The notes: generated by a model not told the origin, from the sequence alone. A DNA stretch of 64,000 nt from Janthinobacterium sp. 17J80-10 (GCF_004114795.1 NZ_CP035311.1:1674001-1738000), one strand, 5' to 3'. Positions 17,746-28,048 are shown, counted from the stretch's first letter. Program-made: numbers and translations.

Positions 17746-18642
17746 ATGTCTGCAACCATCGATATCGCATTGCCGCTCAAGGCGCCGGCCGCTGCGCCGG
17801 CCAGCCGCAGTTACTGGACCGTGGTGGCGCGGCAATTCTGCCGCGAGCGGGTGGCGCTGGCCAGCGCCGTGGTGCTCCTGCTGATTTTCGCCGCCGCCGT
17901 TTTTGCGCCGTGGCTGGCACCGGCCGATCCCTACAAGGCCAGCATGCTGAACCGCCTGCTGCCGGTCGGCAGCGAAGGCTATCTGCTCGGCACCGACGAG
18001 CTCGGCCGCGACCTGGTGTCGCGCCTGATGTACGGTGGCCGCCTGTCGCTGCTGATGGGCGTGGTACCGGTGCTGGCCGCTTTCGCCATCGGCACCTCCC
18101 TGGGCGTGATGGCCGGCTACGTCGGCGGCCGCCTGAACATGATCGTCATGCGCGTGCTTGACATTTTCTATGCGTTTCCCTCGGTGCTGCTGGCCGTGGC
18201 CATCTCCGGCGCGCTCGGGCCGGGCATGAGCAACAGCCTGATTGCCCTCACCCTGGTATTCGTGCCCCAGGTCGTGCGCATCGCCGAGAGCGTCACCACC
18301 CAGGTGCGCCGGCTCGACTACATCGAAGCGGCGCGCATGAGCGGCGCCAGCGCGTTTTCCATCATTCGCGTGCATGTGCTGGGCAACGTGCTGGGGCCGG
18401 TATTCGTGTATGCCACGGGCCTGCTCAGCGTGAGCATGATCCTCGGTTCCGGGCTGTCCTTTCTCGGCCTGGGCGTCAAGCCGCCGGAACCGGAGTGGGG
18501 CCTGATGCTCAACACCCTGCGCTCGGCCATCTACAGCAACCCGGTGGTCGCCGCCATACCCGGCATGCTGATCTTTGTCACTTCCATTGCCTTCAACCTG
18601 CTGGCCGACGGACTCCGCTCTGCCATGGACATTCGCAAATGA
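17746..18642 (+). CDS. DppC/OppC-type ABC permease
   Basis: This 298-residue permease is the partner of the DppB-type protein. A cytoplasmic N-terminus (OppC_N type) is followed by a first helix (LASAVVLLLIFAAAVFAPWLAPADPY), then LGTDELGRDLVSRLMYGGRLSL, the OppC hallmark. LDIFYAFPSVLLAVAI and YIEAARMSGASAFSIIRVHVLGN form the coupling loop. It begins 12 bases after the DppB-type stop with GAAAGGA as ribosome site, and its stop overlaps the ATPase start by four bases. Confidence 0.94.
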   Translation: MSATIDIALPLKAPAAAPASRSYWTVVARQFCRERVALASAVVLLLIFAAAVFAPWLAPADPYKASMLNRLLPVGSEGYLLGTDELGRDLVSRLMYGGRLSLLMGVVPVLAAFAIGTSLGVMAGYVGGRLNMIVMRVLDIFYAFPSVLLAVAISGALGPGMSNSLIALTLVFVPQVVRIAESVTTQVRRLDYIEAARMSGASAFSIIRVHVLGNVLGPVFVYATGLLSVSMILGSGLSFLGLGVKPPEPEWGLMLNTLRSAIYSNPVVAAIPGMLIFVTSIAFNLLADGLRSAMDIRK

Positions 18643-19703
18643 ACATCATGAAACAGCCAAACCTGACCCATGAAGACCGCGGCGGCCCGGCCCAGCCGCT
18701 GCTGGTGGTGCGTGACCTGAAAAAACGTTTCGCCGTGCGCGGCAGCGTCTTCGAGCGCGAGCGCAAGTACGTGCATGCCGTCGATGGCGTGAGCTTTTCG
18801 GTGGCGAAGGGAAAAACCCTCGGCATCGTCGGCGAATCCGGCTGCGGCAAATCGACCACGGCGCGCCTGATCGCGCGTCTGATGGCGCCCGACAGCGGCA
18901 CCATGATTTTTGACGGCGATGGGGTCAACGAATACGGCGGCATGGAACTCAAGGAATTCCGCCGCAACCTGCAGATGGTGTTCCAGGATTCCTTTGCGTC
19001 ACTTAATCCGCGCCTGACCATTGGTGAAACCATCGCCTATGGTCCCAGGGTGCATGGCGTTCCCGCTGACGAGGCCAGTGCACGGGCGCGCGGCTTGCTG
19101 GCGCGGGTCGGGCTGGAACCCGACCAGTTCGCCTCGCGCTATCCGCATGAACTGTCAGGCGGCCAGCGGCAACGGGTCAACATCGCCCGCGCGCTGGCGT
19201 TCGGTCCGCGCCTGGTCGTGCTGGACGAGGCCGTCGCGGCCCTGGACAAGTCGGTGCAGGCGCAGGTGCTCAACCTGCTGCAGGAACTCAAGGCGGAACG
19301 TTCGCTGACTTACCTCTTCATCTCCCACGACCTGCACGTGGTGCACTACATCAGCGACGAAGTGATGGTGATGTACCTGGGTCAGGTGGTGGAAAAAGGG
19401 CCGGTGGACCTGATCTACGGCAGTGCCGCGCACCCCTATACGCGCGCGCTGCTGTCGGCCGTGCCGTCGATGGACCCGGCCCGTCGCACCGAGCGCTCGC
19501 CCCTGAGCGGCGATCCGCCGAATCCGATCAATCCCCCGAGCGGCTGCCGATTCCGCGACCGCTGCCAGTTTGCCCAGGGCGCATGCGCCGAACGCATGCC
19601 GGCGCTGGCGGAAACGGCGCCCGGCAACGGCCACTGGGTGGCTTGCCACATGAACGACCCGCAGTCCGGGTATGACACGGCCAAGATGGAGATGACAGCA
19701 TGA
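18639..19703 (+). CDS. oligopeptide ABC transporter ATPase, DppF/OppF-type
   Basis: This 354-residue ATPase has Walker A GESGCGKST (about 66-74), signature LSGGQRQRVNIARAL, and Walker B LVVLDEAVAALDKSV, where the usual DEPTSALD is replaced by DEAVAALD. The C-terminal oligopeptide-transporter extension is seen as HPYTRALLSAVPSMDP and SGCRFRDRCQFAQGACAERMP, with spaced Cys residues typical of this family. The chosen ATG (18639) overlaps the permease stop by four bases. Order is DppF-type before DppD-type, the reverse of E. coli dpp. It works with the second ATPase as a heterodimer. Confidence 0.93.
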   Translation: MNIMKQPNLTHEDRGGPAQPLLVVRDLKKRFAVRGSVFERERKYVHAVDGVSFSVAKGKTLGIVGESGCGKSTTARLIARLMAPDSGTMIFDGDGVNEYGGMELKEFRRNLQMVFQDSFASLNPRLTIGETIAYGPRVHGVPADEASARARGLLARVGLEPDQFASRYPHELSGGQRQRVNIARALAFGPRLVVLDEAVAALDKSVQAQVLNLLQELKAERSLTYLFISHDLHVVHYISDEVMVMYLGQVVEKGPVDLIYGSAAHPYTRALLSAVPSMDPARRTERSPLSGDPPNPINPPSGCRFRDRCQFAQGACAERMPALAETAPGNGHWVACHMNDPQSGYDTAKMEMTA

Positions 19704-20680
19704 GCGCCCCCCTGGTATCCGTACGCGATCTGAACGTGAATTTCCATGGCGCGCGCAAGGCGAGCGCGCTCAACCAGGTCAGTTTCGAACTCGAGGCCGG
19801 CCAGGTACTGGGCCTGCTCGGCGAGTCCGGCTCGGGCAAGAGCGTGACGCTGCGCACCATGCTGCGCCTGCACCCGGCCGCCACCACCCGGGTCGACGGC
19901 AGCATCCTGGTGGATGGCCAGGATGTCCTGGCCTTGCAGGGCAGGGCGCTGGACCACTACCGTGGCGGCACCGTCTCGATGGTATTCCAGGAGCCGGGCC
20001 TGGCGTTCGACCCGGTCTACACGATCGGCCAGCAGATCGCCGAATGCATCCGCGCGCACGCCGCCGTCGATCGCGCCGCCGCCAATGCCGAAGCCCTGCG
20101 CATGCTCGAACGCGTGCAGATACCGCAGGCGCGCCGCCGCCTGGATGCCTATCCCCATGAGCTTTCCGGCGGCATGCGCCAGCGCGCCATGATCGCCCTG
20201 GCGCTGGCCTGCAAGCCGAAGCTGCTGCTGGCGGACGAGCCGACCACGGCGCTGGATGCCACGGTGCAGATCCAGATCCTGCTGCTGCTGCGGGAGTTGC
20301 AGAAAGAGACAGGCATGTCGGTGATCTTCGTGACACATGATATTGGCGCGGCGGTGGAAGTCGCCGACAGGATTGCGGTCATGTATGCCGGCCGCATCGT
20401 CGAAGAAGGCGCCGTGCAGGATATCGTCCAGACGCCCCGCCACCCCTACACCGCCGGATTGCTGGCGGCCACCGTCAGCGCGGAGAACCGCGGCAAGCCG
20501 CTGGCGGCGGTGCCTGGTTCGCCGCCGGACCTGGCAAACCTTCCCGGCGGCTGCAGTTTCGCGCCGCGCTGCGGCAATGCGGACGCCCGCTGCCGTGCAC
20601 AAGCTCCGGCCATGTGCAATGACGCCGGCACGCGCCTGGCATGCTGGCATCCGGTTGACATGATGACGGAGGCCGCATGA
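19700..20680 (+). CDS. oligopeptide ABC transporter ATPase, DppD/OppD-type
   Basis: This 326-residue ATPase has Walker [11 protein letters not shown] (about 40), signature [15 protein letters not shown], and Walker [21 protein letters not shown], all standard for OppD/DppD. The C-terminus shows [31 protein letters not shown] and further Cys, the motif associated with an iron-sulfur cluster or structural site in the family. ATGA overlaps bind it to the gene before and to the GntR gene after, so expression of the regulator follows that of the transporter. Confidence 0.94.
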   Translation: MSAPLVSVRDLNVNFHGARKASALNQVSFELEAGQVLGLLGESGSGKSVTLRTMLRLHPAATTRVDGSILVDGQDVLALQGRALDHYRGGTVSMVFQEPGLAFDPVYTIGQQIAECIRAHAAVDRAAANAEALRMLERVQIPQARRRLDAYPHELSGGMRQRAMIALALACKPKLLLADEPTTALDATVQIQILLLLRELQKETGMSVIFVTHDIGAAVEVADRIAVMYAGRIVEEGAVQDIVQTPRHPYTAGLLAATVSAENRGKPLAAVPGSPPDLANLPGGCSFAPRCGNADARCRAQAPAMCNDAGTRLACWHPVDMMTEAA

Positions 20681-21426
20681 GCGATATCGTCGAGATCGAT
20701 ACTGTACGCGTCCGCTCGCGCGGTGGGCTGGCCGATGAAGTGTGCCGCAAGATCGCCGACGAGATCGTGCTTGGCCACTTCCGGCCGAATGCGCGCCTCG
20801 ATGAAACCACGCTGGCGGAAAAGTTCGGCGTCTCCCGCACGCCCGTGCGCGAGGCGCTCAAGCAGCTGGCCATCATGGGGCTGGTGGAGTACCGGCCGAA
20901 CCGCGGCATGATCGTCGCCGAAATGACGGCGGAGCAACTGGACCAGATGTTCGAGGCGATCGGCGAACTGGAAGCGGCCTGCGCGCGCCATGCCGCGCTG
21001 CGCATGACTGAAGCGGACCGCGCCCGCTTGTGCGAACTGCATGCGCGCGGGCGCGAGGCAATGCGTGCGGGCGACATGGATAGTTACGATGCGCTCAACC
21101 GCGAATTGCATGCGGCCATCATCAGCGGTGCCCGCAACCCGGTGCTCAGCGACATGGCGGCGCGCCTGCGGCACCGCGCCGCGCCGTTTCGCCGCAGCCA
21201 GTTCCACAATATCGAGCGCATCGGCGCATCGTTTGAAGAGCATACGCACATCGTCGAGGCGATTCTCGCGCATGACGCCGCAATGGCTTACCGGCAGATG
21301 CGCGCGCACCTGCTGTCGGCGCGCAGCGCCACCTCGCGACTGTCGCCGGCATGGGCCAGCCCGGCAGATGCCGCGCCGTCGGCCGATCCGGGCGCCGCAG
21401 CCGCAAAACCTGTTTCCAGTCAATGA
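20677..21426 (+). CDS. GntR-family regulator, FCD subgroup
   Basis: This 249-residue regulator has an N-terminal winged helix at about 12-75 (IADEIVLGHFRPNARLDETTLAEKFGVSRTPVREALKQLAIMGLVEYRPNRG). An all-helical FCD ligand domain follows at about 88-215 with DSYDALNRELHAAIISGARNP and EEHTHIVEAILAHDAAMAYRQMRAHL, whose Asp/His residues usually bind a metal near the effector. The ATG overlaps the ATPase stop by four bases. It probably controls this same operon, since TTGCATACAA sites lie at 14930 and 15170. The effector is probably a carboxylate or amino-acid derivative. Confidence 0.93.
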   Translation: MSDIVEIDTVRVRSRGGLADEVCRKIADEIVLGHFRPNARLDETTLAEKFGVSRTPVREALKQLAIMGLVEYRPNRGMIVAEMTAEQLDQMFEAIGELEAACARHAALRMTEADRARLCELHARGREAMRAGDMDSYDALNRELHAAIISGARNPVLSDMAARLRHRAAPFRRSQFHNIERIGASFEEHTHIVEAILAHDAAMAYRQMRAHLLSARSATSRLSPAWASPADAAPSADPGAAAAKPVSSQ

Positions 21427-21436
21427 CACTTCCAAG

Positions 21437-22456
21437 ATGATCACCCGACCCCGCTTCCTGCCAGACAATTACGTCCTCGCCCTGGCTGGCATGGTTGTTC
21501 TCGCCAGTTTCCTGCCTGTCCGCGGCCAGCTAGCCCAAGCCTTCGACGGCGTCACCGCGGTCGCCGTCGGCCTGCTGTTTTTCCTGCATGGCGCGAAGCT
21601 GTCGCGGGAATCGATTGTCGCCGGCATCACGCACTGGCGCCTGCACCTGGCCGTGCTGGCCTCGACCTTCCTGCTGATCCCGTTGCTCGGCATTGCCTTG
21701 GGGCCGCTGTTGACCCGCCTGGTGGGGCCGGACCTGTATCTGGGTATCCTGTTCCTGTGCGTGCTGCCCTCGACCGTGCAATCGTCGATCGCCCTGACGT
21801 CTGTTGCGCGCGGCAATGTGCCGGCGGCGGTCTGCAGCGCATCGGCATCCAACTTCCTCGGCATTTTCCTCACGCCCGTGCTGGCCGGCCTGGTGCTCTC
21901 GCTGCATGGCGAGGGCCAGTCGTCGCTCGACTCGGTTTTCAAGATCGTGGTGCAGCTCCTGCTGCCGTTTGTCGCCGGCCATCTGGCGCGTCGCTGGATC
22001 GGCGCCTGGGTCGCGCGCCGCAAGTCCTTGCTGAAGTATGTCGACCAGGGATCGATCCTGCTGGTGGTGTACACCGCCTTCAGCGAAGCAGTGGTGCAGG
22101 GGCTGTGGCAGCAATTGCCGGCAGGCGCGCTGGCCGGCTTGCTGGTCGCTAACGCCCTCTTGCTGGGCCTGGCCATCGGCATCACCACCTGGGTCAGCCG
22201 GCGCCTGGGTTTCAGCCGAGAGGATGAAGTCGTCATGGTGTTTTGCGGTTCCAAGAAGAGCCTTGCCAGCGGCGTGCCGATTGCCAAGGTGCTGTTTGCA
22301 GGCAATGTGGTGGGCGTGATGGTGTTGCCGCTCATGCTGTTCCACCAGATGCAACTGATGCTGTGCGCGGTGCTGGCCAACCGTTACGCACGCCGCGCAG
22401 CAGCTGCAGAAGCAAAAGCGCAGATCGCCGCCGATCCGGCGCTGCCCGCCAAGTAA
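21437..22456 (+). CDS. SBF-type (bile acid:sodium symporter-like, YfeH-type) membrane transporter
   Basis: This 339-residue integral membrane protein of the SBF-like group has about ten helices. Recognisable segments are FFLHGAKLSRESIVAGITHWRLH, LGILFLCVLPSTVQSSIALTSVARGNVPAAVCSASASNFLGIFLTP (the crossover region), and VFCGSKKSLASGVPIAKVLF near residue 270. Start 21437 follows the GntR stop by ten bases. In place of bile acids, bacterial members carry small organic anions. In this operon it could export or import a carboxylate product of peptide cleavage, which is inference. Confidence 0.88.
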   Translation: MITRPRFLPDNYVLALAGMVVLASFLPVRGQLAQAFDGVTAVAVGLLFFLHGAKLSRESIVAGITHWRLHLAVLASTFLLIPLLGIALGPLLTRLVGPDLYLGILFLCVLPSTVQSSIALTSVARGNVPAAVCSASASNFLGIFLTPVLAGLVLSLHGEGQSSLDSVFKIVVQLLLPFVAGHLARRWIGAWVARRKSLLKYVDQGSILLVVYTAFSEAVVQGLWQQLPAGALAGLLVANALLLGLAIGITTWVSRRLGFSREDEVVMVFCGSKKSLASGVPIAKVLFAGNVVGVMVLPLMLFHQMQLMLCAVLANRYARRAAAAEAKAQIAADPALPAK

Positions 22457-22478
22457 AAATTCAACTCCTGGAGCAAGC

Positions 22479-24086
22479 ATGAATCAGCACATCAATCCCT
22501 CGCGCGGCACGCGCGGCATGGCTGTCGCGCCGCATTCCCTGGCGTCGCAGAGCGCGCTGGCAGTCCTGCGCGAGGGCGGCAATGCAGTCGAGGCGATGAT
22601 CGCGGCCGCTTCAACCATCGCGGTGGTCTATCCCCACATGAACAGCATCGGCGGCGACGGCTTCTGGCTGATTTCGCGCCCCGGCCACGCGCCGATGGGA
22701 CTGGAAGCCTGCGGCGCCGCTGCCGGCGCGGCGAGTATCGACATGTACCGTGCCCGGGGCCTCGCGGCCATTCCTTTTCGCGGCGGCATGGCGGCCAATA
22801 CCGTCGCGGGCACGGTGTCCGGCTGGGACGCCGCCCATACCTGGTCGCGCGAAGCGCTCGGCGGCAGGCTGCCGCTTTCGCGCCTGCTGGGCGACGCCTT
22901 CCACTATGCGAAAGACGGCATTCCCGTCACGCGCAGCCAGTCGGCATGCATCGCCGCCAAGCGCGACGAACTGCAGAACATTGCCGGCTTTGCCAGCACC
23001 TTCCTGGTGGACGGTGCAGCGCCGGCAGCCGGCGCGCGCTTCACCCAGCCGCGCCTGGCGACGACGCTGGAGCAGCTGGCGCAGAATGGCCTCGACGATT
23101 TCTATCGCGGCGACCTGGCGCGCAGCATGGCCCGCGACCTGGCCGAAGCCGGCAGCCCGCTGACCCTGGCCGACCTCGAATCACATCGCGCCGCATGGAA
23201 GACGCCGCTGGCGCTGCAGCATTCCCTGGGCACGGTCTACAACATGCCGCCGCCGACGCAAGGCCTGGTTTCGCTGCTGATCCTTGGGCAGCTCGACCAC
23301 ATGCTCAAGGCCGGCATGGAGCCGCTGGGGGCGGATTATGTGCATGCCTGCGTGGAAGCGACCAAGCGCGCCTTCGCTATCCGCGACCGCCACATCACCG
23401 ATCCGCGCTTCATGGACGTCGAGGCGCACGAGTTGCTCGATCCGGCCCGCATTGCCGACATGGCAGGCGGGATTTCAATGGAACGCGCCGCGCCCTGGGG
23501 CCGGGGGCTCGGGCCGGCGGACACGGTCTGGATGGGCGTAGTGGACGGCGACGGCGTTGCCGTCAGCTTCATCCAGAGCATCTACCACGAGTTCGGCAGC
23601 GGCATCGTGCTGGATCACAGTGGCGTGAACTGGCAGAATCGCGGCTGCAGCTTTTCGCTGGATGCTGCCGCGCGCAACCCGCTTATGCCCGGGCGCAAGC
23701 CTTTCCATACGCTGAACCCGCCGCTGGCGCGCTTCAGTGACGGCCGCATCCTCGTGTACGGCAACATGGGCGGCGATGGCCAGCCGCAAAGCCAGTCGGC
23801 GGTATTCACGCGCATTGCCAACTTCAACATGAATCCGCAGGCGGCGATCGACGCGCCGCGCTGGCTGCTGGGCCGCACTTGGGGGCAATCGAGCGATTCG
23901 CTCAAGCTGGAAGCGCGCTTTGCCGATGCGGTCAGCGCGCGTTTGCGCGACATGGGCCACGAGGTGGAAATCATGGCAGCGTATGATGAAACCATGGGGC
24001 ATGCGGGCGCGATCGTGCGCCATGCCAACGGCTTGTACGAAGGCGGCACCGATCCGCGCAGCGACGGTGGCGTCAGCGCCTGGTGA
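22479..24086 (+). CDS. gamma-glutamyltransferase family protein, apparently cytoplasmic
   Basis: This 535-residue Ntn-hydrolase precursor of the GGT family starts with MAVAPHSLASQSALAVLREGGNAVEAMIAAA and contains NSIGGDGFWLI. The autoprocessing Thr is expected in DTVWMGVVDGDGVAVSFIQS (about residue 350), followed by FGSGIVLDHSGVNWQNRG and the GNMGGDGQPQSQ block. No signal peptide is present, whereas E. coli GGT is periplasmic. It closes the transporter operon and ends nine bases before the convergent prpR stop. It could cleave imported gamma-glutamyl compounds or act as a related acylase. Activity is not proven by sequence. Confidence 0.9.
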   Translation: MNQHINPSRGTRGMAVAPHSLASQSALAVLREGGNAVEAMIAAASTIAVVYPHMNSIGGDGFWLISRPGHAPMGLEACGAAAGAASIDMYRARGLAAIPFRGGMAANTVAGTVSGWDAAHTWSREALGGRLPLSRLLGDAFHYAKDGIPVTRSQSACIAAKRDELQNIAGFASTFLVDGAAPAAGARFTQPRLATTLEQLAQNGLDDFYRGDLARSMARDLAEAGSPLTLADLESHRAAWKTPLALQHSLGTVYNMPPPTQGLVSLLILGQLDHMLKAGMEPLGADYVHACVEATKRAFAIRDRHITDPRFMDVEAHELLDPARIADMAGGISMERAAPWGRGLGPADTVWMGVVDGDGVAVSFIQSIYHEFGSGIVLDHSGVNWQNRGCSFSLDAAARNPLMPGRKPFHTLNPPLARFSDGRILVYGNMGGDGQPQSQSAVFTRIANFNMNPQAAIDAPRWLLGRTWGQSSDSLKLEARFADAVSARLRDMGHEVEIMAAYDETMGHAGAIVRHANGLYEGGTDPRSDGGVSAW

Positions 24087-24095
24087 GGCGAAGGC

Positions 24096-25718
24096 TTATG
24101 CCTGTTCCCGCAGCTTGCGCCACAGCGTGGTGCGGCTGATGCCCAGGTATCTGGCTGCCGCTTCGCGGTTGCCGCCGAAGCGTGCCAGCACTTCGGCAAG
24201 GCTTTCCTGACTGGCGACGGCGCCGGGCAGGGCGCCTGGCTGGAGGGCAGCCTGCGCCGCCCCCGGCTGGCGCGCCAGTTCAGGCGCTACGCCCGCCACG
24301 AAGGTGGGCGTCAGGGCCTGCAGCGGCTGTGCCGCCAGGAACAGTGCCAGCCGTTCCATCAGGTTGCGCAGTTCGCGCACATTGCCAGGCCAGGCGTAGC
24401 TGGCCAGCAGCGGCGCGCAAGCCAGCACCTCGGCATGCAGGTTGGCGTGCGGGCGCACGTTCATCGCCGCCAGGGCATTCTTCAGGCACCATTCGGCCAG
24501 CACCACCAGGTCGTCGGGCCGTTCGCGCAGCGGCGGCAGCGTCACGCGCAAGACGCCTAGCCGGTAGAACAGGTCGGCGCGAAAGCGCCCGTCATGGATG
24601 CGGGCATCGAGGTCGCAATGGGTGGCCGAGACGATGCGCACATCCACGGGAACAGGTCGCGTGCCGCCGACCCGGACCACTTCGCGCTCTTCCAGCACGC
24701 GTAACAGGCGCGTCTGCAGTTGCGGCGGCATTTCGCCGATCTCGTCGAGGAACAGCGTGCCCCGGTTCGCCGCTTCGAAGAGGCCGGCGTGGCCACCGCG
24801 GCGCGAGCCGGTAAACGCGCCTTCTTCGTAGCCGAACAGTTCGGACTCCAGCAGCGATTCCGCCACCGCGCCGCAATTGATGGCGACGAAGGGATGGCGC
24901 GCGCGCGGGCTTTCGCGGTGGATGGCTTGCGCCACCAGTTCCTTGCCGGTGCCGGTCTCGCCCTGGATCAGGACTGTGGCGGGCGAGCGCGCAAACAGCG
25001 CAATCGACTGGCGCACGCCCTGCATGGCGGCGGAGTCGCCGCGCAAGTCGTTCAAGCCATGGCGCGCTTTCAGCGATTCCGCCTGGGGATGCAGGCGGCC
25101 GCGCGAGGACTCCAGCTGCGTGAAACGGGCGATTTCCAGCGCATCCTCGAAGGCCTGGCGGATGGTGGCGGCGGAATACAGGAACACCCCGGTCAGGCCG
25201 GCTTCCTCGGCCAGGTCGGTAATCAAGCCGGGGCCGACCACCGCCTTGATGCCGGCGGCCTTCAATTCATTGATCTGGGTACGGGCGTCTTCTTCGGTTG
25301 CATAGGTGCGCTGGCTCAGGCGCAGGCCGAAGGTGTCGACGAAATCGGCCAGCGCCGGCATGGTTTCCTGGTAGGTGACCAGGCCGATTTCGGTCGTCAG
25401 CTTGCGGGCGCGCGCCAGCGCCTGCATGGCATCGAAGCCGCTGGCCTTGGCGATCACGACAGGCACCGCCGAGATGCGGCTTTTCAGATAGGCGGCGTTG
25501 GAGCCGGCGGCGATGATGGCGTCGCAGCGTTCGGTCGCCATGCGCTCGCGGATGTGCTGCACGGCGTCTTCAAAGCCGAGGTGGATGGGTTCAATGTCTG
25601 CCCGGTCATCGAACTCGACCATGATGTCGCGAAACAGGTCGAATAAGCGCGAAATCGACACGGTCCAGATGACGGGTTTGTCGGTGCCTTCGCGTAGCGG
25701 AAAATTGGAACGTGACAT
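24096..25718 (-). CDS. prpR: propionate catabolism sigma-54 activator PrpR
   Basis: This 540-residue activator has the PrpR N-terminal sensor at about 20-190, which in this family binds 2-methylcitrate. An AAA+ sigma-54 interaction domain follows with Walker A GETGTGKE (about 252), the sigma-contacting [10 protein letters not shown] loop (about 301), and the Walker B-type [13 protein letters not shown] Fis-type helix-turn-helix ends the protein ([30 protein letters not shown]). It is transcribed divergently from prpB across a 222-base spacer that contains a perfect sigma-54 promoter and TGTTTCA boxes, one of which overlaps its own ATG. Autorepression is therefore plausible. Confidence 0.95.
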   Translation of the reverse strand: MSRSNFPLREGTDKPVIWTVSISRLFDLFRDIMVEFDDRADIEPIHLGFEDAVQHIRERMATERCDAIIAAGSNAAYLKSRISAVPVVIAKASGFDAMQALARARKLTTEIGLVTYQETMPALADFVDTFGLRLSQRTYATEEDARTQINELKAAGIKAVVGPGLITDLAEEAGLTGVFLYSAATIRQAFEDALEIARFTQLESSRGRLHPQAESLKARHGLNDLRGDSAAMQGVRQSIALFARSPATVLIQGETGTGKELVAQAIHRESPRARHPFVAINCGAVAESLLESELFGYEEGAFTGSRRGGHAGLFEAANRGTLFLDEIGEMPPQLQTRLLRVLEEREVVRVGGTRPVPVDVRIVSATHCDLDARIHDGRFRADLFYRLGVLRVTLPPLRERPDDLVVLAEWCLKNALAAMNVRPHANLHAEVLACAPLLASYAWPGNVRELRNLMERLALFLAAQPLQALTPTFVAGVAPELARQPGAAQAALQPGALPGAVASQESLAEVLARFGGNREAAARYLGISRTTLWRKLREQA

Positions 25719-25766
25719 GTTTCAATGAATGTTTCAGATGTTTCAAGTGTAACATTAAATGAAACA
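25718..25766. promoter_or_regulatory. PrpR-type box array
   Basis: TGTTTCA occurs at 25718, 25730 and 25739, and its inverse TGAAACA at 25760. The last two form an inverted pair with 14 bases between them. The array lies 110-160 bases upstream of the sigma-54 promoter, the expected place for an enhancer, and the first copy overlaps the prpR start codon. Confidence 0.65.
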
Positions 25767-25876
25767 TTGCGGCAATCAGCCAACGCGTTGCCAGGGTTGG
25801 CCTTTTTTTCCAAGTTGTTGATTTTTCGATGAAATGCTGCGGACGAGCTGGCCCCATCCGGGGTCGGGCAGCTGGT

Positions 25877-25892
25877 TGGCACAGGCATTGCA
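25877..25892 (+). promoter_or_regulatory. sigma-54 promoter of prpB
   Basis: TGGCACAGGCATTGCA matches the -24/-12 consensus TGGCACR-N4-TTGCW at every defined position, with GG and GC ten bases apart. Transcription is expected near 25903, giving a leader of roughly 38 bases before the prpB ATG. The PrpR gene product is the obvious activator. Confidence 0.85.
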
Positions 25893-25940
25893 AACAGGCA
25901 GGCCATCGCAACATTCCCTTCACCACGAAAAGGTGCATAC

Positions 25941-26831
25941 ATGACCCAGTTCTCAGCAGGCGCCGCCTTCCGCAAGGCGGTACAGGAAGAATCTCCCTTG
26001 CAAGTCGTCGGCGCCATCAACGCCAATCATGCGCTGCTGGCCAAGCGCGCCGGCTTCAAGGCCATCTACCTGTCCGGTGGCGGCGTCGCAGCCGGCTCGC
26101 TCGGCCTGCCGGACCTGGGCATTTCCAACCTCGACGACGTGCTGACCGATGTGCGCCGCATCACCGATGTCTGCGACCTGCCGCTGCTGGTGGACGTGGA
26201 TACCGGCTTCGGCTCCTCCGCCTTCAATGTCGCGCGCACCGTCAAGTCGATGATCAAGTTTGGCGCTGCCGCCATCCATATCGAAGACCAGGTCGGCGCC
26301 AAGCGCTGCGGCCACCGTCCCAACAAAGAAATCGTCACCAAGCAGGAAATGGTCGACCGCATCAAGGCCGCCGTCGACGCCCGCACCGATGAAAACTTCG
26401 TCATCATGGCGCGCACCGATGCGCTGGCCGTCGAAGGCCTCGAAGCCGCGCTCGACCGCGCCCTGGCTTGCGTCGAAGCCGGCGCCGACATGGTGTTCCC
26501 GGAAGCGATCACCGAACTGTCCATGTACAAGACCTTTGCCGACGCCCTGAAAGTGCCGGTGCTGGCCAACATCACCGAATTCGGCGCCACGCCGCTGTAC
26601 ACCGTCGAGGAACTGAAGTCGGTGGACGTGGGCCTGGTGCTGTACCCGCTGTCGGCCTTCCGCGCCATGAACAAGGCGGCCGAGAACGTCTATACGGCGA
26701 TCCGCCGCGATGGCAGCCAAAAGAATGTGGTCGATACCATGCAGACCCGCATGGAGCTGTACGAACGCATCAACTACCACGATTTCGAGCAAAAGCTGGA
26801 CGCACTGTTCGCCCAGCAAAAAGCCAAGTAA
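25941..26831 (+). CDS. prpB: 2-methylisocitrate lyase
   Basis: PrpB splits 2-methylisocitrate into pyruvate and succinate, the last step of the methylcitrate cycle. The 296-residue protein is a PEP mutase/isocitrate lyase superfamily barrel. It carries [22 protein letters not shown] (metal/substrate loop), [18 protein letters not shown] with the catalytic Cys near residue 123, and ITEFGATP. It is the first gene after the sigma-54 promoter, and prpC follows 51 bases later. Confidence 0.97.
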   Translation: MTQFSAGAAFRKAVQEESPLQVVGAINANHALLAKRAGFKAIYLSGGGVAAGSLGLPDLGISNLDDVLTDVRRITDVCDLPLLVDVDTGFGSSAFNVARTVKSMIKFGAAAIHIEDQVGAKRCGHRPNKEIVTKQEMVDRIKAAVDARTDENFVIMARTDALAVEGLEAALDRALACVEAGADMVFPEAITELSMYKTFADALKVPVLANITEFGATPLYTVEELKSVDVGLVLYPLSAFRAMNKAAENVYTAIRRDGSQKNVVDTMQTRMELYERINYHDFEQKLDALFAQQKAK

Positions 26832-26882
26832 GTCACGATTAGCCAAAACATACACTCGATAGACCTGAATCAGGAGAAGACA

Positions 26883-28037
26883 ATGAGCGAGCAACAAGCA
26901 GCCGGTTTCCAGCCGAAAAAATCCGTGGCCCTGTCTGGCGTTACCGCCGGCAATACCGCACTTTGCACCGTCGGCAAGACCGGCAATGACTTGCACTATC
27001 GCGGTTACGACATCCTGGATGTGGCCGATGCCTGCGAATTCGAGGAAATCGCCCACCTGCTGGTGCATGGCAAGCTGCCGACCGCTGCCGAACTGACGGG
27101 CTACAAGGCCAAGCTGAAAGCCCTGCGCGGCTTGCCCGCCGGCGTCAAGGCCGTGCTGGAGGCGCTGCCGGCATCGAGCCACCCGATGGATGTGATGCGC
27201 AGCGGCGTCTCCGCCCTGGGTTGCGTGCTGCCGGAAAAGGATGACCACAATACACCAGGCGCGCGCGACATCGCCGACCGCCTGATGGCGTCGCTCGGTT
27301 CCATGCTGCTGTACTGGTACCACTACAGCAACAACGGCCGCCGCATCGAAGTGGAAACCGACGACGAATCGATCGGCGGCCACTTCCTGCACCTGCTGCA
27401 TGGCCAAAAGCCTTCCGCACAGTGGGAAAAAGCCATGCACACCTCGCTGATCCTGTACGCAGAACATGAATTCAATGCCTCGACCTTCACCGGCCGCGTC
27501 ATCGCCGGCACGGGTTCGGACATGCACTCGGCCATTACCGGCGCCATCGGCGCCTTGCGCGGCCCCAAGCATGGCGGCGCCAATGAAGTCGCCTTCGAAA
27601 TCCAGAAGCGCTACGACAACCCGGACGAAGCCGAAGCCGATATCAAGAAGCGCGTCGAGAACAAGGAAGTCGTGATCGGTTTCGGCCATCCGGTCTATAC
27701 CATTTCCGACCCACGCAACAATGTCATCAAGGAAGTCGCGCGCAACCTGTCGGCTGAAGCCGGATCGATGAAGATGTTCGACATCGCCGAGCGCCTGGAA
27801 ACCGTCATGTGGGACATCAAGAAAATGTTCCCCAACCTCGACTGGTTTTCGGCAGTGTCGTACCACATGATGGGCGTGCCGACCGCGATGTTCACGCCGC
27901 TGTTCGTGATCGCGCGCACGTCCGGCTGGGCTGCCCACATCATCGAGCAGCGCATCGACAACAAGATCATCCGCCCGAGCGCGAACTATGTGGGTCCGGA
28001 AGATCTGAAATTTGTCCCCATTAAAGACCGCAAGTAA
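26883..28037 (+). CDS. prpC: 2-methylcitrate synthase
   Basis: PrpC condenses propionyl-CoA with oxaloacetate to 2-methylcitrate. The 384-residue length and motifs are those of the short citrate-synthase family: [20 protein letters not shown], a catalytic His in [12 protein letters not shown] (about 200), [13 protein letters not shown] (about 220) and [13 protein letters not shown] (about 266), and a catalytic Asp expected in [16 protein letters not shown]. Location between prpB and acnD separates it from a TCA citrate synthase. CAGGAGAAGAC is the ribosome site. A strong hairpin follows the stop. Confidence 0.97.
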   Translation: MSEQQAAGFQPKKSVALSGVTAGNTALCTVGKTGNDLHYRGYDILDVADACEFEEIAHLLVHGKLPTAAELTGYKAKLKALRGLPAGVKAVLEALPASSHPMDVMRSGVSALGCVLPEKDDHNTPGARDIADRLMASLGSMLLYWYHYSNNGRRIEVETDDESIGGHFLHLLHGQKPSAQWEKAMHTSLILYAEHEFNASTFTGRVIAGTGSDMHSAITGAIGALRGPKHGGANEVAFEIQKRYDNPDEAEADIKKRVENKEVVIGFGHPVYTISDPRNNVIKEVARNLSAEAGSMKMFDIAERLETVMWDIKKMFPNLDWFSAVSYHMMGVPTAMFTPLFVIARTSGWAAHIIEQRIDNKIIRPSANYVGPEDLKFVPIKDRK

Positions 28038-28048
28038 TTAGTCCGGCC

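Noticed and set aside
16498-18375. Long open frame on the minus strand opposite the peptide permease genes
   Set aside because: It is rich in His, Gln, Arg and Ala without domain sense and lies wholly opposite well-defined permease and binding-protein genes. It is a by-product of high GC at third codon positions.
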